NCBI GenBank assembly: GCA_001916055.1
Contig: MNRR01000028.1
Coordinates: forward strand, 40,110-94,119
DNA length: 54,010 nt
Direction: 5' to 3'
DNA from: Clostridium sp. 28_12
GTDB taxonomy: Bacteria > Bacillota > Clostridia > TANB77 > CAG-508
Position numbers and translations under genes: made by a program. Shown here piece after piece: positions 9,317-17,557 of the stretch. The notes below the pieces were generated by a model, which saw only the letters and a list, made by a program, of their open reading frames with translations, was not told the origin of the DNA and ran no database searches. Position 1 is the first letter of the stretch, and the number at the start of each line of letters is the position of its first letter.

Positions 9317-9408
9317 CAAATCTTACTGTGTTAGATTTCACTTCGAAAATCCTCAACGTACTATGTGTACGTTTCCGGTTTTCTCGTTCATCTGCCTTGT
9401 AATATTTG
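9317..9408. repeat. 92-base imperfect palindrome A (L2/L23 spacer)
   Basis: The two halves are inverted around GTAC-TATGT-GTAC (9358-9370). Outward, the arms pair as CAACGTAC with GTACGTTTCCG, GAAAATCC with GGTTTTC, AGAT with ATCT, and CAAATCTTAC with GTAATATTTG. No reading frame or ribosome site was seen. The sequence would form a long hairpin in the ribosomal protein mRNA. A related element (C) lies between L3 and S10. Confidence 0.6.
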
Positions 9409-9510
9409 TTTTTAATGCAAACTCTTCTCTATATTTTGTGGATTTTTTCCTGCTCCACTTGCAGATATTCTTTATTTTCCGGGTTCTTTCCCGATATTTC
9501 TAAGCAAACT

Positions 9511-9638
9511 TAGTTCGAAAAAGAATAGTTATATTGCTAGGCGAAATTTATTCAAAAGGCAAGGGCGCATACGTGGTGTATGTAACCGCGTTTTGAATGA
9601 ATTTCAACGAAGCAAGATTGCTATTATTTTTTGAACTA
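9511..9638. repeat. 128-base imperfect palindrome B (L2/L23 spacer)
   Basis: Left arm TAGTTCGAAAAAGAATAG (from 9511) mirrors right arm CTATTATTTTTTGAACTA (to 9638). Inside, TTGCTAGGCGAAATTTATTC mirrors GAATGAATTTCAACGAAGCAA, and CATAC mirrors GTATG around 9575. The stem could reach about 60 bp. It abuts the rplW stop codon. There are no transposase genes and no obvious target duplication. It could be a non-autonomous miniature element or a processing or regulatory hairpin. Between A and B (9409-9510) only small hairpins (GTGGA/TCCAC, CGGG/CCCG) were noted. Confidence 0.65.
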
Positions 9639-9639
9639 T

Positions 9640-9987
9640 CTATGCTCCCATGAACTCATCAATAGAATCCTTATATTTTTTAGAAACTTTAACTGCTTTT
9701 CCACCTTTTCCAAGATATGTTTTATCAGCTGGGTTGATATCTATTGTAACAATAGCTTTTTTCCAATCTGGTGTTTTTCCTTCAACATATCTAACTCTCT
9801 TTGTTTTTCCTTTTACTATCATTGTGTTAACATTTAATACTTTTACTTCAAATAGTTTTTCTACTGCTTTTGCTACATCAACTTTTGTTGCTTTTTTGTT
9901 AACTTCGAAAGTGTATTTTCCTGCTTGCATTTCATCATTGCTTTTTTCAGTTATTACTGGTCTTATTATTACTTCTTCTGGTAACAT
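9640..9987 (-). CDS. rplW: 50S ribosomal protein L23
   Basis: L23 sits at the tunnel exit and docks trigger factor and SRP. The 115-residue protein begins MLPEEVIIRPVITEKSNDEM and contains YTFEVNKKATKVDVAKAVEKLFEVKVLNVNT, the family core. Its ATG overlaps the rplD stop by one base, so translation is coupled. Downstream, the stop codon directly abuts palindrome B. Confidence 0.96.
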   Translation of the reverse strand: MLPEEVIIRPVITEKSNDEMQAGKYTFEVNKKATKVDVAKAVEKLFEVKVLNVNTMIVKGKTKRVRYVEGKTPDWKKAIVTIDINPADKTYLGKGGKAVKVSKKYKDSIDEFMGA

Positions 9988-10610
9988 TAGGCATACACCT
10001 CCTCTAATTTTTTAACAGTATCTAGTGGTAATACTAATTTACTGCAGTTTAATAAATCAAATACATTTATCATATTTAATCTTATTGCTTTAACACCTTC
10101 AATGTTTCTGCTTGATAAGTAAGCATTTTCATTGTTTTCTGTTAAAATTATTAATGTTTTTCCTTCAATTTTTAAATCTGTTAAAGCTTTTGCCATTATT
10201 TTTGTTTTTGGTTCTTTAACTTCTAATTTATCAACAACTGTCAATTCATTATCTAATACTTTTGCACTTAATAATGATCTTATTGCAAGTTGTTTTTCTT
10301 TTTTATTTATTCTATATTTATATGAACGTGGTTTTGGACCTAATGCAATACCACCTTTAATCCATTGTGGAGCACGTATACTACCTTGTCTTGCTCTACC
10401 TGTTCCTTTTTGTCTCCATGGTTTTCTACCACCACCACGAACTTCTGCTCTTGTTTTTGTACTTTGTGTACCTTGTCTTTGATTAGCTAAGTAGTTTACT
10501 AATACACTATGTACAACTGCTTCATTTGGTTCGATTCCAAATACTGCTGCACTTAGTTCTACATCACTAACTTTTTTACCTTGCATGTTATATACATCTA
10601 CTTTTGGCAT
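9987..10610 (-). CDS. rplD: 50S ribosomal protein L4
   Basis: L4 reaches into the exit tunnel and represses the S10 operon in some bacteria. The 207-residue sequence has MPKVDVYNMQGKKVSDVEL and the tunnel-loop core RGGGRKPWRQKGTGRARQGSIRAPQWIKGGIALGP-type segment, in normal order. The ribosome site AGGAGGAAATACGAA precedes ATG 10610, 26 bases after rplC. The rpsJ leader upstream is a possible L4 target, but this is only inference. Confidence 0.97.
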   Translation of the reverse strand: MPKVDVYNMQGKKVSDVELSAAVFGIEPNEAVVHSVLVNYLANQRQGTQSTKTRAEVRGGGRKPWRQKGTGRARQGSIRAPQWIKGGIALGPKPRSYKYRINKKEKQLAIRSLLSAKVLDNELTVVDKLEVKEPKTKIMAKALTDLKIEGKTLIILTENNENAYLSSRNIEGVKAIRLNMINVFDLLNCSKLVLPLDTVKKLEEVYA

Positions 10611-10636
10611 TTCGTATTTCCTCCTTTTCTATAACC

Positions 10637-11269
10637 TTATATAGCTTTTACAGCTGATTTTATTTTTAAGATAGCTCCTTTTGGTCCTGGAACACTACCT
10701 TTTACTAATATTACGTTTTTGTCTAAATCTACTCTTACAACATCTAAGTTTTGGATTGTAACTGTAACTCTTCCCATATGTCCTGGAAGTTTTTTACCTT
10801 TAAATACTCTTCCTGGTGTTGATGTTGGTCCCATTGAACCTGGTCTTCTATGATACATTGAACCATGTCCCATTGGTCCTCTATGTTGACCATGTCTTTT
10901 TATTACACCTTGGAATCCTTTTCCTTTTGATGTTCCTTGTACATCTATTTTATCACCTTCAGCAAATACATCTGCTTTTAATTCGTCTCCAACTTTGATT
11001 CCTTCTATTGAATCTAGTCTGAATTCTCTTAAATGTTTCTTTGCTACAACATTTGCTTTTGCAAAATGTCCTTTTTCTGGTTTGTTTAATTTGTTTTCTT
11101 TAACTTCTCCAAATCCTAATTGTACTGCTTCATATCCATCATTTTCTAATGTTTTTACTTGAGCAACTACACATGGACCTGCTTCTAATACTGTTACTGG
11201 AATAACTGTTCCATTTTCATCAAATATTTGAGTCATTCCTAATTTTTTTCCTATTAATGCTTTTTTCAT
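10637..11269 (-). CDS. rplC: 50S ribosomal protein L3
   Basis: L3 nucleates 50S assembly near the peptidyl-transferase centre. The true start is ATG 11269 ([20 protein letters not shown]), just after GGAGGAGAAATAAAG. An in-frame extension to 11356 reads through the upstream palindromic repeat and is not part of L3. The signature [16 protein letters not shown] and the [17 protein letters not shown] segment are present. The protein has 210 residues. Confidence 0.97.
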   Translation of the reverse strand: MKKALIGKKLGMTQIFDENGTVIPVTVLEAGPCVVAQVKTLENDGYEAVQLGFGEVKENKLNKPEKGHFAKANVVAKKHLREFRLDSIEGIKVGDELKADVFAEGDKIDVQGTSKGKGFQGVIKRHGQHRGPMGHGSMYHRRPGSMGPTSTPGRVFKGKKLPGHMGRVTVTIQNLDVVRVDLDKNVILVKGSVPGPKGAILKIKSAVKAI

Positions 11270-11299
11270 CTTTATTTCTCCTCCTATTGGCTGATCTGC

Positions 11300-11411
11300 T
11301 AATTCTAAACTGCGTCTCGCATTGTTAAGCTTCGTCGTCATTTTCTCGCCGTACATAAGTACTGCCTCGAAAATTTCTCCTCGCTTGCCTAGCGATACTT
11401 GTTTATAATTA
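11300..11411. repeat. imperfect palindrome C (L3/S10 spacer)
   Basis: Inverted halves surround GTAC-ATAA-GTAC (11351-11362). Paired blocks going outward are ATTTTC with GAAAAT, AAGC with GCTT, and TAATTCTAAAC with GTTTATAATTA. The centre and flanking ATTTTC/GAAAAT blocks resemble palindrome A. It occupies most of the 198 bases between rpsJ and rplC. It is transcribed with the operon and accounts for the false N-terminal extension of L3. Confidence 0.55.
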
Positions 11412-11467
11412 CCATCTATTACTTATCAGCGTGGTTTTCGATTTTTTAATATATTATATATTTGAAA

Positions 11468-11791
11468 CTAGTTTTTTATTTCGATGTCAACACCTGCTGG
11501 TAGTTCTAGTTTCATTAAACTATCCATTGTTTTTTGTGTTGGATAAAGAATATCAATAACTCTTTTATGTGTTCTCATTTCGAATTGTTCTCTTGAATCT
11601 TTGTGTTTGTGTGGAGAACGTAAGATTGTTACGATTTCTTTTTGTGTTGGTAATGGAATAGGACCTGATACTTTTGCTCCTGTTTTCTTAGCAGTATCTA
11701 CTATCTTTTCAGCAGACTGATCTAAAACTACATGGTCATAAGCTTTTAGTCTTATTCTAATTTTTTCACTTGATACAACTGTTTTTGCCAT
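11468..11791 (-). CDS. rpsJ: 30S ribosomal protein S10
   Basis: S10 is in the 30S head and, as NusE, joins transcription antitermination complexes. The 107-residue protein shows [58 protein letters not shown] core and the end [11 protein letters not shown], all typical. It is the first gene of the S10-spc operon, with ribosome site AAGGAGGGAAAATTACA and a long leader upstream. Confidence 0.98.
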   Translation of the reverse strand: MAKTVVSSEKIRIRLKAYDHVVLDQSAEKIVDTAKKTGAKVSGPIPLPTQKEIVTILRSPHKHKDSREQFEMRTHKRVIDILYPTQKTMDSLMKLELPAGVDIEIKN

Positions 11792-12027
11792 TGTAATTTT
11801 CCCTCCTTAAAATAATATTGTTTATTAAAATTACGCGTTGGCAAGTTATAACACATCCGGGTGTTTTGTTAATTCCCATTTTAAAATCCCAAAAATTCGC
11901 ATGATGATTCTGGGATAAGTGCTTTTTTTATTAAACTTACCGCCTGGTCTAGCCAAGACATACTCCACTGAAGTTCCCTCCACTCTAGGAGTGTAGCCAC
12001 ATTCAGCTTCAACGCTATATTTCATGC
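11792..12027 (-). promoter_or_regulatory. long structured 5' leader of the rpsJ operon
   Basis: From the inferred start near 12027 to rpsJ there are about 236 untranslated bases. They are clearly richer in G and C than the neighbours and rich in potential stems: CACTCC/GGAG repeats near 11985, and ATCCCAGAAT pairing with ATTTTTGGGAT (about 11876-11914). A 61-codon frame (11846-12031) crosses it, but it has no ribosome site and its codons (AGC, GTG, GAG, CCC, CCG) are unlike the window. A structured RNA such as a ribosomal protein autoregulatory leader is more likely. No known Rfam class was recognised. Confidence 0.5.
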
Positions 12028-12033
12028 TCATCT

Positions 12034-12062
12034 ATTATATAATGTTTTTGCATTTATGTCAA
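12034..12062 (-). promoter_or_regulatory. consensus sigma-A promoter of the S10 operon
   Basis: Minus strand TTGACA (12062-12057), 17-base spacer, TATAAT (12039-12034): a perfect match to the vegetative consensus, as expected for a ribosomal protein operon. Confidence 0.85.
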
Positions 12063-12092
12063 TACTTTTAGGTAAATTTCTCCAATTTGTTA

Positions 12093-12134
12093 CAGCAAAA
12101 AAGCTACCAACAATTGTTGGTAGCTTTTTTGCTG
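12093..12134. terminator. 42-base perfect palindrome, bidirectional terminator
   Basis: A perfect inverted repeat centred on AATT (12113-12114): CAGCAAAAAAGCTACCAACA and its mirror. Both strands give a strong stem followed by TTTTTT. It ends the helicase transcript just upstream of the rpsJ promoter. Confidence 0.85.
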
Positions 12135-12145
12135 ATGTTGAAATC

Positions 12146-14755
12146 CTACTTTATTACTTCTTGATAATATTCCTCAAGGAATTCCAAGTTTTCAAGAGCA
12201 TTTTCTATAGTAAGATTTGCTAACACTTCCCTTACAAAGGAATAAAAATCCTCTTTCACCTCTCTTTCAGACTCTGTAAGAATTTGTTTTTTCTTACCTT
12301 TTTGGTGACTGAATTTATTTTCTCCGTATCTCTTTTCTATTTCTTTCATAAATAGATATTGCAAAGCTTCCAGTGTATTGGATTTTGCAACATTTTCGTC
12401 ATCACCAATTCTAAATGTTACCTTGTTCTTTTTCAGTTCAATGTATCCGTAAACAAAAATCGGTGTATCACCATAGCCTCCATTATTCATAGTAAGTTCA
12501 ACTTTACCAATTCTACTAGCATTGGCAATGGCATCGGTAATAGTGTTTACCTTTAATACATCATACTCCTTTCTCATTCCTTCACGCAGCCTTTTAATCC
12601 GATTCATTTCCACTGCATTTTTAAGTGCAACAATATTAGTTTCTCTCCTACCATACAATGATGTTAAAGCAAAATGCACTTTCTCTCCTGAATCAAGTTT
12701 CAGCTCTTTTACATTTGTTGTAAACAGAGTTTCAGAATCAAGATAAACTATTCCTCTTTTCTCCCAAGAATTATATTCTACTTCAAACTGTTTACCATCA
12801 ATCATCACTACTCTTTGTTTTCTCGAGTAGTTTTTGTTCCTCATTTCCTCCTCATATTTTGCCTTCAACTCAGAATACTGAGGATTGAAGTAATCATAAA
12901 TGATTTCATAGTCTATCTCGTTTCTTAAGAAACTTCGATTTATTGTAACTTCGACTGCATCCTCACTTGCAGAATAACGTAAACTAGTGGTTTCAATCAC
13001 TTTATTGGGTACAAGTTCAATCAATGTACTCACATCGATTTTACTTACAAAATTCACCAAATCCATAGTATCTGTACATCCATACATATCCTTAAATTCA
13101 ATGGTTTTTGGAATGCCTACGATAATCTGTGGACAATACGATACACAACTTTTTCTGTCAAGTCGTACTTCTGAGCCGTCTTCACTATAATACATATTGT
13201 CATAGTCTCTTACATATATATGAGAAACCAACCCATATAAACAAGATTTTACAACAGCTTCTCTGTCATTGTTATGTGTTAATTCTACAATTCCAGCTAG
13301 AGCTTCTTTCAACTTCTGAATGTTTTCTTTAACTCTGAAGAATGTTCGCTTATTGATTCCCAGTTTTTGAAAATCAATGTATTTCATCTGATTTATTGAT
13401 TTCCAAACATCCAGTTCAGCTAACAAGTCACTTTTATATTCAGAAGTAAAATCATTATATTTACCTTCTTTTGAAAGCAGACCTCCATTCTCAATAATAG
13501 ACGCAATCGTTATAACTTGCTCTGTAACTCCATACTTTTCAGCCTCTACTATCATTCGAGCCACCTGAACAGATACAGGCATTTTTACAATTTTACGTCC
13601 AATTGCTGTTACCTGTTTTTCTGAAAACGCTCCTATATCAGTCAGTGTTTTTTTAGATAACTTTATTTCGCTCAAATCCGGCTGATGGAAAAATTCAAGT
13701 TCTTCTGCATCAATTCCAATTGTAGCTAATTGTAATACCACACGGTCAAGAATGCTCCTCTGGATTTCCGGAACAGAATATTCTTCTCGATATTTCATTG
13801 GAATATCAGAACACAAAAAATATTTTCCAGATTTTGTTCTACCTGCCCGTCCTTTACGTTGCATAATGTCAGAACGGCTTATTGGTTTTAGAAAAAGCCC
13901 CTGAATTCCATTCTCTGCAATTGATATTCTTGCTTCTCCTGTATCAACAACAACATCAATATCTGGTATTGTAATGGATGTCTGTGCAACATTTGTTGCC
14001 ACAATCACTTTGGAAACAGGATAATGCTTAAAGCACTTCTTCTGATCTTCCCAGTCTAATTCTCCATGCAGTGGTAAAACCATTGCATTTTCTATATCCA
14101 GATGATAGATAACATCAGCAATTTCTTTTTTTCCAGGTACAAACACTAAAATATTTTTACCACAATTAATGTTTTCATTAATTGTATCAATTAATGAAAT
14201 TTGATGTCTTTGCTCCATCGAAACCTCATACAGATTTCCTGGAATATTTAATACTGCAACATCATTCCCAAAGAATTCGGAAAGTCCATCCGTATCCAAA
14301 GTCGCACTCATGAGTACAACCTTTGTATTCCATTTTCCTTGCATGAATTTGCACCATGCAACAAGAGTTTCGATATTGAGGTTCCATTCATGAACCTCAT
14401 CAATTACCAGAACATTTTTGGTTTTATTATCTTCACTGAATATTGTTCTGATAAGTTGAAGTCCATCAGTACAGTATAATATGTTACTATTAGGAGAAGA
14501 ACATTTGTCGAATGCTGTTCTATATCCTACCTCTTGTCCTAAAGTTACCTCCATTTCTTCCGCTACACGTTTAGCTAATGTTTTAGCTGCCATAATCCGC
14601 GGTTCTGTTACAATTACTTGCTCATAGTAATCTGCTAAATACTGTGGAATCTGTGTCGATTTACCAGAACCTGTTTCAGCAGATATAATTGTGAAAGAGT
14701 GACTACGAACTGCTTCAATAATTTCGTTTTTGTAGTTAGTGATAGGTAATAACAT
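12146..14755 (-). CDS. DEAH-box ATP-dependent RNA helicase, HrpA/HrpB-like
   Basis: Predicted cytoplasmic superfamily 2 RNA helicase of 869 residues. Seen: Walker A GSGKST (29-34), DEVH in motif II (119-122, a variant of DEAH), SATLD (motif III, about 153), and QRKGRAGRTKSG (motif VI, about 305). A ratchet/HA2-like middle and a long C-terminal domain of unknown role follow. It is longer than HrpB-like proteins and shorter than HrpA. The ribosome site AAGGAGGATATACTAA is strong. Codon choice is visibly less AT-biased than that of the flanking ribosomal genes, suggesting transfer. It is monocistronic and ends at a strong terminator. Confidence 0.85.
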   Translation of the reverse strand: MLLPITNYKNEIIEAVRSHSFTIISAETGSGKSTQIPQYLADYYEQVIVTEPRIMAAKTLAKRVAEEMEVTLGQEVGYRTAFDKCSSPNSNILYCTDGLQLIRTIFSEDNKTKNVLVIDEVHEWNLNIETLVAWCKFMQGKWNTKVVLMSATLDTDGLSEFFGNDVAVLNIPGNLYEVSMEQRHQISLIDTINENINCGKNILVFVPGKKEIADVIYHLDIENAMVLPLHGELDWEDQKKCFKHYPVSKVIVATNVAQTSITIPDIDVVVDTGEARISIAENGIQGLFLKPISRSDIMQRKGRAGRTKSGKYFLCSDIPMKYREEYSVPEIQRSILDRVVLQLATIGIDAEELEFFHQPDLSEIKLSKKTLTDIGAFSEKQVTAIGRKIVKMPVSVQVARMIVEAEKYGVTEQVITIASIIENGGLLSKEGKYNDFTSEYKSDLLAELDVWKSINQMKYIDFQKLGINKRTFFRVKENIQKLKEALAGIVELTHNNDREAVVKSCLYGLVSHIYVRDYDNMYYSEDGSEVRLDRKSCVSYCPQIIVGIPKTIEFKDMYGCTDTMDLVNFVSKIDVSTLIELVPNKVIETTSLRYSASEDAVEVTINRSFLRNEIDYEIIYDYFNPQYSELKAKYEEEMRNKNYSRKQRVVMIDGKQFEVEYNSWEKRGIVYLDSETLFTTNVKELKLDSGEKVHFALTSLYGRRETNIVALKNAVEMNRIKRLREGMRKEYDVLKVNTITDAIANASRIGKVELTMNNGGYGDTPIFVYGYIELKKNKVTFRIGDDENVAKSNTLEALQYLFMKEIEKRYGENKFSHQKGKKKQILTESEREVKEDFYSFVREVLANLTIENALENLEFLEEYYQEVIK

Positions 14756-14855
14756 TTAGTATATCCTCCTTAAATTTGAAATTAGATTTTTTAATTTTTC
14801 AATGTACTATTTTTATTATATCATTTTTTATGTAAATTGTAAATATTGGTTAATT

Positions 14856-15347
14856 TTACAACTTTATTTCTATTTTTTTCTCTCCCTCTAATTCTAATTT
14901 TTTGTATATAACACCACATTCATCAAAAAGTTTGCGTGAAGCTATATTATTTTCTGAATCAGCATACTTATTTGACAAATATACTACTTCTTTAATTCCT
15001 GATTGTATTATTATTTTTGCACATTCATTGCAAGGAAATAAATCCACATATATTTTTGCATGTTCTAAGTCTTTTTTGTTTCCTCTATAGTTCAATATTG
15101 CATTCATTTCAGCATGACATACGTATGGATATTTTGTATTTAGATTTTCTCCTTCTCTTGACCATGGAAATCTTTCATCATCGAATCCGTTTGGTGCTCC
15201 ATTATATCCAATTGATAAGATTCTGTTATCATCGCTTACTATACATGCTCCTACTTGTGTGTTTGGATCTTTACTTCTCATTGCTGATAACTTTGCTATT
15301 GCCATGAAATATTCATCCCAACTTATATAATCTTTTCTTTTTTCCAT
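14856..15347 (-). CDS. dCMP deaminase family protein
   Basis: Zinc-dependent deoxycytidylate deaminase, expected to convert dCMP to dUMP for dTMP synthesis. The 163-residue protein carries the catalytic CHAEMNAI (His78, Glu80) and the zinc pair PCNECAK (105-109), preceded by [13 protein letters not shown] and [11 protein letters not shown], which bind nucleotide in this family. ComE-like competence proteins share the fold, but the SIGYNG...PNG region favours dCMP deaminase. The ribosome site is AAAGGAAGTAATAAA. About 100 AT-rich bases separate it from the helicase start; no clear promoter or terminator was seen there. Confidence 0.9.
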   Translation of the reverse strand: MEKRKDYISWDEYFMAIAKLSAMRSKDPNTQVGACIVSDDNRILSIGYNGAPNGFDDERFPWSREGENLNTKYPYVCHAEMNAILNYRGNKKDLEHAKIYVDLFPCNECAKIIIQSGIKEVVYLSNKYADSENNIASRKLFDECGVIYKKLELEGEKKIEIKL

Positions 15348-15413
15348 TTTATTACTTCCTTTCTTATATTTGCTCTCGCCCTATTTTAGTTTCTGGTCAA
15401 CACAACAAAATCT

Positions 15414-15480
15414 CAAAAAGCTAGTGATTCTAGCTTCATATTATATAAAAAAACTGCTCTAAGTCTGAGCCTAAAGCAGT
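15414..15480 (-). terminator. two tandem terminator hairpins after secF
   Basis: First hairpin in the direction of transcription: ACTGCT/AGCAGT (15480-15453) followed by TTTTTTT. Second: AAGCTAG/CTAGCTT (15437-15419) followed by TTTGAG. They lie between secF and the deaminase gene. Confidence 0.75.
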
Positions 15481-15489
15481 CTAATAAAT

Positions 15490-16113
15490 TTATTTTTCAT
15501 TTTCTCTTATAACCATCATTATACTTGTTATGTACATTGCTATAACTAGTACAGGTGTGTATCTGCCAACTGGTATTCTTGTTATTGCAATTACGCTTAG
15601 TAAAAATAGTTCTCCAAAAACAGGTATAATTATTGTTCTTCCTAAAACTTTTAAGATTCCTTTTTTATGATATCTAATAACTATATAAGCTAAAACGATA
15701 ACTCCTGAAACTGCAAATGGTACAATATATTTTTTATAAATATCTATATATTTAGTTGCTGCAACATTTTCTATAGTTGTATCTTCTGCTGTTTGTGAAA
15801 ATTCATAATTTTCTTTTAATTTGTTTACAATATTATTTTTTTGTTCTTCTGTTATTTCTTTTGCTTTTATAGTAACATAGTCTTGATAAATTTCTACAGT
15901 CTGCACCATATTAGTTTTTCCAGCTAAACATTCATTTACAAGTTTTTTTATGTTTGTTACGTCTACCATTTGTTCAACATATACATTTATAACTTGCCCT
16001 TGTCCATATCTAAGCTCTTTATTAAATCCAAATATTCCTACAACTACTATTCCTGCAAGAATAACTAGTGACATTATTGCTATTGCAATAATTTTTATAT
16101 TTTTCTTTTTCAT
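15490..16113 (-). CDS. secF: SecF-like protein export protein, shortened
   Basis: Inferred partner of the upstream SecD in proton-driven completion of Sec export. The start at ATG 16113 follows AGGAGGCAAGAC, 10 bases after secD. It has 207 residues, against about 300 for usual SecF: one N-terminal membrane segment, an extracytoplasmic domain (about 35-125) and three further hydrophobic segments, ending in MMVIRENEK. That ending falls where the family has DRIREN, so the last two membrane helices appear absent. A terminator follows directly, so this is not a frameshift split. Assignment rests on synteny and layout as much as sequence. Confidence 0.65.
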   Translation of the reverse strand: MKKKNIKIIAIAIMSLVILAGIVVVGIFGFNKELRYGQGQVINVYVEQMVDVTNIKKLVNECLAGKTNMVQTVEIYQDYVTIKAKEITEEQKNNIVNKLKENYEFSQTAEDTTIENVAATKYIDIYKKYIVPFAVSGVIVLAYIVIRYHKKGILKVLGRTIIIPVFGELFLLSVIAITRIPVGRYTPVLVIAMYITSIMMVIRENEK

Positions 16114-16123
16114 GTCTTGCCTC

Positions 16124-17536
16124 CTATTTGTTTTCATTTAATTTCAATAATGTTTTTGTTACAATTACATTGTATAATGCTAATAATGCAAGTCCCCAGA
16201 ACATTATCATTCCAAAGCTACTTAAGTTTGTCCATCCTGAGAAGCAGAATACAACTGTTATAATCATTACTGGTACTAATTTTAAGAATAGATTTTTATA
16301 TGTTGCTTTTACAGCTTCATTAACAACATTCATTACTTTTGTTTTGCTTAATATCATTTGGTTTAATTTTAAATAAATTATCATTGTTAGTATTATTGCT
16401 CCAATTCCTTCTATCGAAATTGTAACATTAGTATATCTTAACAACAAGAAAAATAATGCTATAAATCCTACACATGATATGCTTACAAGTAAACCTTTTG
16501 TTTTATATTTTACAATAAATATTATGAATACTATAATTATTAATGCTGCTACTACTAATGCTGCATATATTAGTTGTGTATGTGTTATATCTGAATATAC
16601 AAATCTATTGTTTTGTACTTTATAATCTACTGGATATTTTCCAGAATTTATTAACATAGCTAACTCTGCTGCTTTTGAAACATTGTTATTTACTGTTGTA
16701 TTATTTGAAGTTTGAGAACCTATTTTTGCTCTTATCACATTCTTTTCGATTTTTTCAATATCATATTCATTTCCTGCTACAGATAATTTTGCAATTTTCT
16801 TTGTTTCTTCTGTATTTTCTGTTTTTTCTTCATTATTTGAATTGTCTGTATTATCTGTGTTTTCTTTGCTTTCAGCATTTTCTGTATTATCAGTTGATTC
16901 TTCGCTTTTTTGTGCTGATTCAGCAGCATCTACATCAGTTTTTAAAATTGCATAATCTTTTTGAATTTCTTCGATTTTAGCTTGTCCATCTTTTGTTAAT
17001 AATATCTCTAAATACACTTGATATTCTCCATCAGAGTTTGATGTATATGTATATTGTGCTTTTTTTACCATATTTTCATTTAACAATTCTGTACTTGTAT
17101 CTTTTTCTTTTATTTCTACCTTTCCTGATGTTGTTAAATAATATGCTAAATCATCTGTCTTATCATCTTCTGGCAATTCAACCGTGATTGTTCCATCTTC
17201 TTTGTTAAGTGAAATCGTATAATCTTGAGTCCTTAAACTTTTCAATCTTTTTTCAATTGTATTTTTTACAATTTCATAATTTTCTGGCGTTAAATTATCT
17301 TGAGTTGTTGTATCTTCACTTTCACTAGTATCTGTACTTTCACTACTATTGCTACTCTCACTTGCAGTTGATACCTTTAATTCAAGTTGTCTTTCTCCCT
17401 TTAATTCCCTTCCATAAGTGTATGCTTTTATCTTGTTTTCCATTCTATTTTGTGTTTGTATATATACACCACCAAATGAGACTATTGTGACTAATATTAT
17501 TGCTAATATTATTGTTGTTATTTTTACCTTTTTCAT
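16124..17536 (-). CDS. secD: SecD-like protein export protein, divergent
   Basis: Inferred SecD subunit of SecDF in the plasma membrane. The 470-residue protein has an N-terminal membrane helix, a periplasmic-type domain with the SecD repeat-like ENYEIVKNTIEKRLKSLRTQDYTI, then five C-terminal hydrophobic segments (about 318-465). Two low-complexity Ser/Thr/Glu/Asn stretches (about 57-80 and 205-245) are inserted in the outer domain. The conserved charged motif of TM4 seen in typical SecD is replaced by LKLNQMIL, so proton coupling may differ. It is transcribed with secF. Confidence 0.75.
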   Translation of the reverse strand: MKKVKITTIILAIILVTIVSFGGVYIQTQNRMENKIKAYTYGRELKGERQLELKVSTASESSNSSESTDTSESEDTTTQDNLTPENYEIVKNTIEKRLKSLRTQDYTISLNKEDGTITVELPEDDKTDDLAYYLTTSGKVEIKEKDTSTELLNENMVKKAQYTYTSNSDGEYQVYLEILLTKDGQAKIEEIQKDYAILKTDVDAAESAQKSEESTDNTENAESKENTDNTDNSNNEEKTENTEETKKIAKLSVAGNEYDIEKIEKNVIRAKIGSQTSNNTTVNNNVSKAAELAMLINSGKYPVDYKVQNNRFVYSDITHTQLIYAALVVAALIIIVFIIFIVKYKTKGLLVSISCVGFIALFFLLLRYTNVTISIEGIGAIILTMIIYLKLNQMILSKTKVMNVVNEAVKATYKNLFLKLVPVMIITVVFCFSGWTNLSSFGMIMFWGLALLALYNVIVTKTLLKLNENK

Positions 17537-17557
17537 TTTATTATCGTTCCCTTCCTT

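Noticed and set aside
11270..11356. N-terminal extension of L3
   Set aside because: It translates a palindromic repeat; the family start and ribosome site are at 11269.
11846..12031. 61-codon frame in the rpsJ leader as a small protein
   Set aside because: No ribosome site, codon use unlike the window, and it begins at about the inferred transcription start; a structured RNA fits better.
12093..12134. Terminal inverted repeat of a transposon carrying the helicase
   Set aside because: The palindrome is self-contained with U-runs, so it is a terminator; no matching repeat was seen upstream of the helicase.
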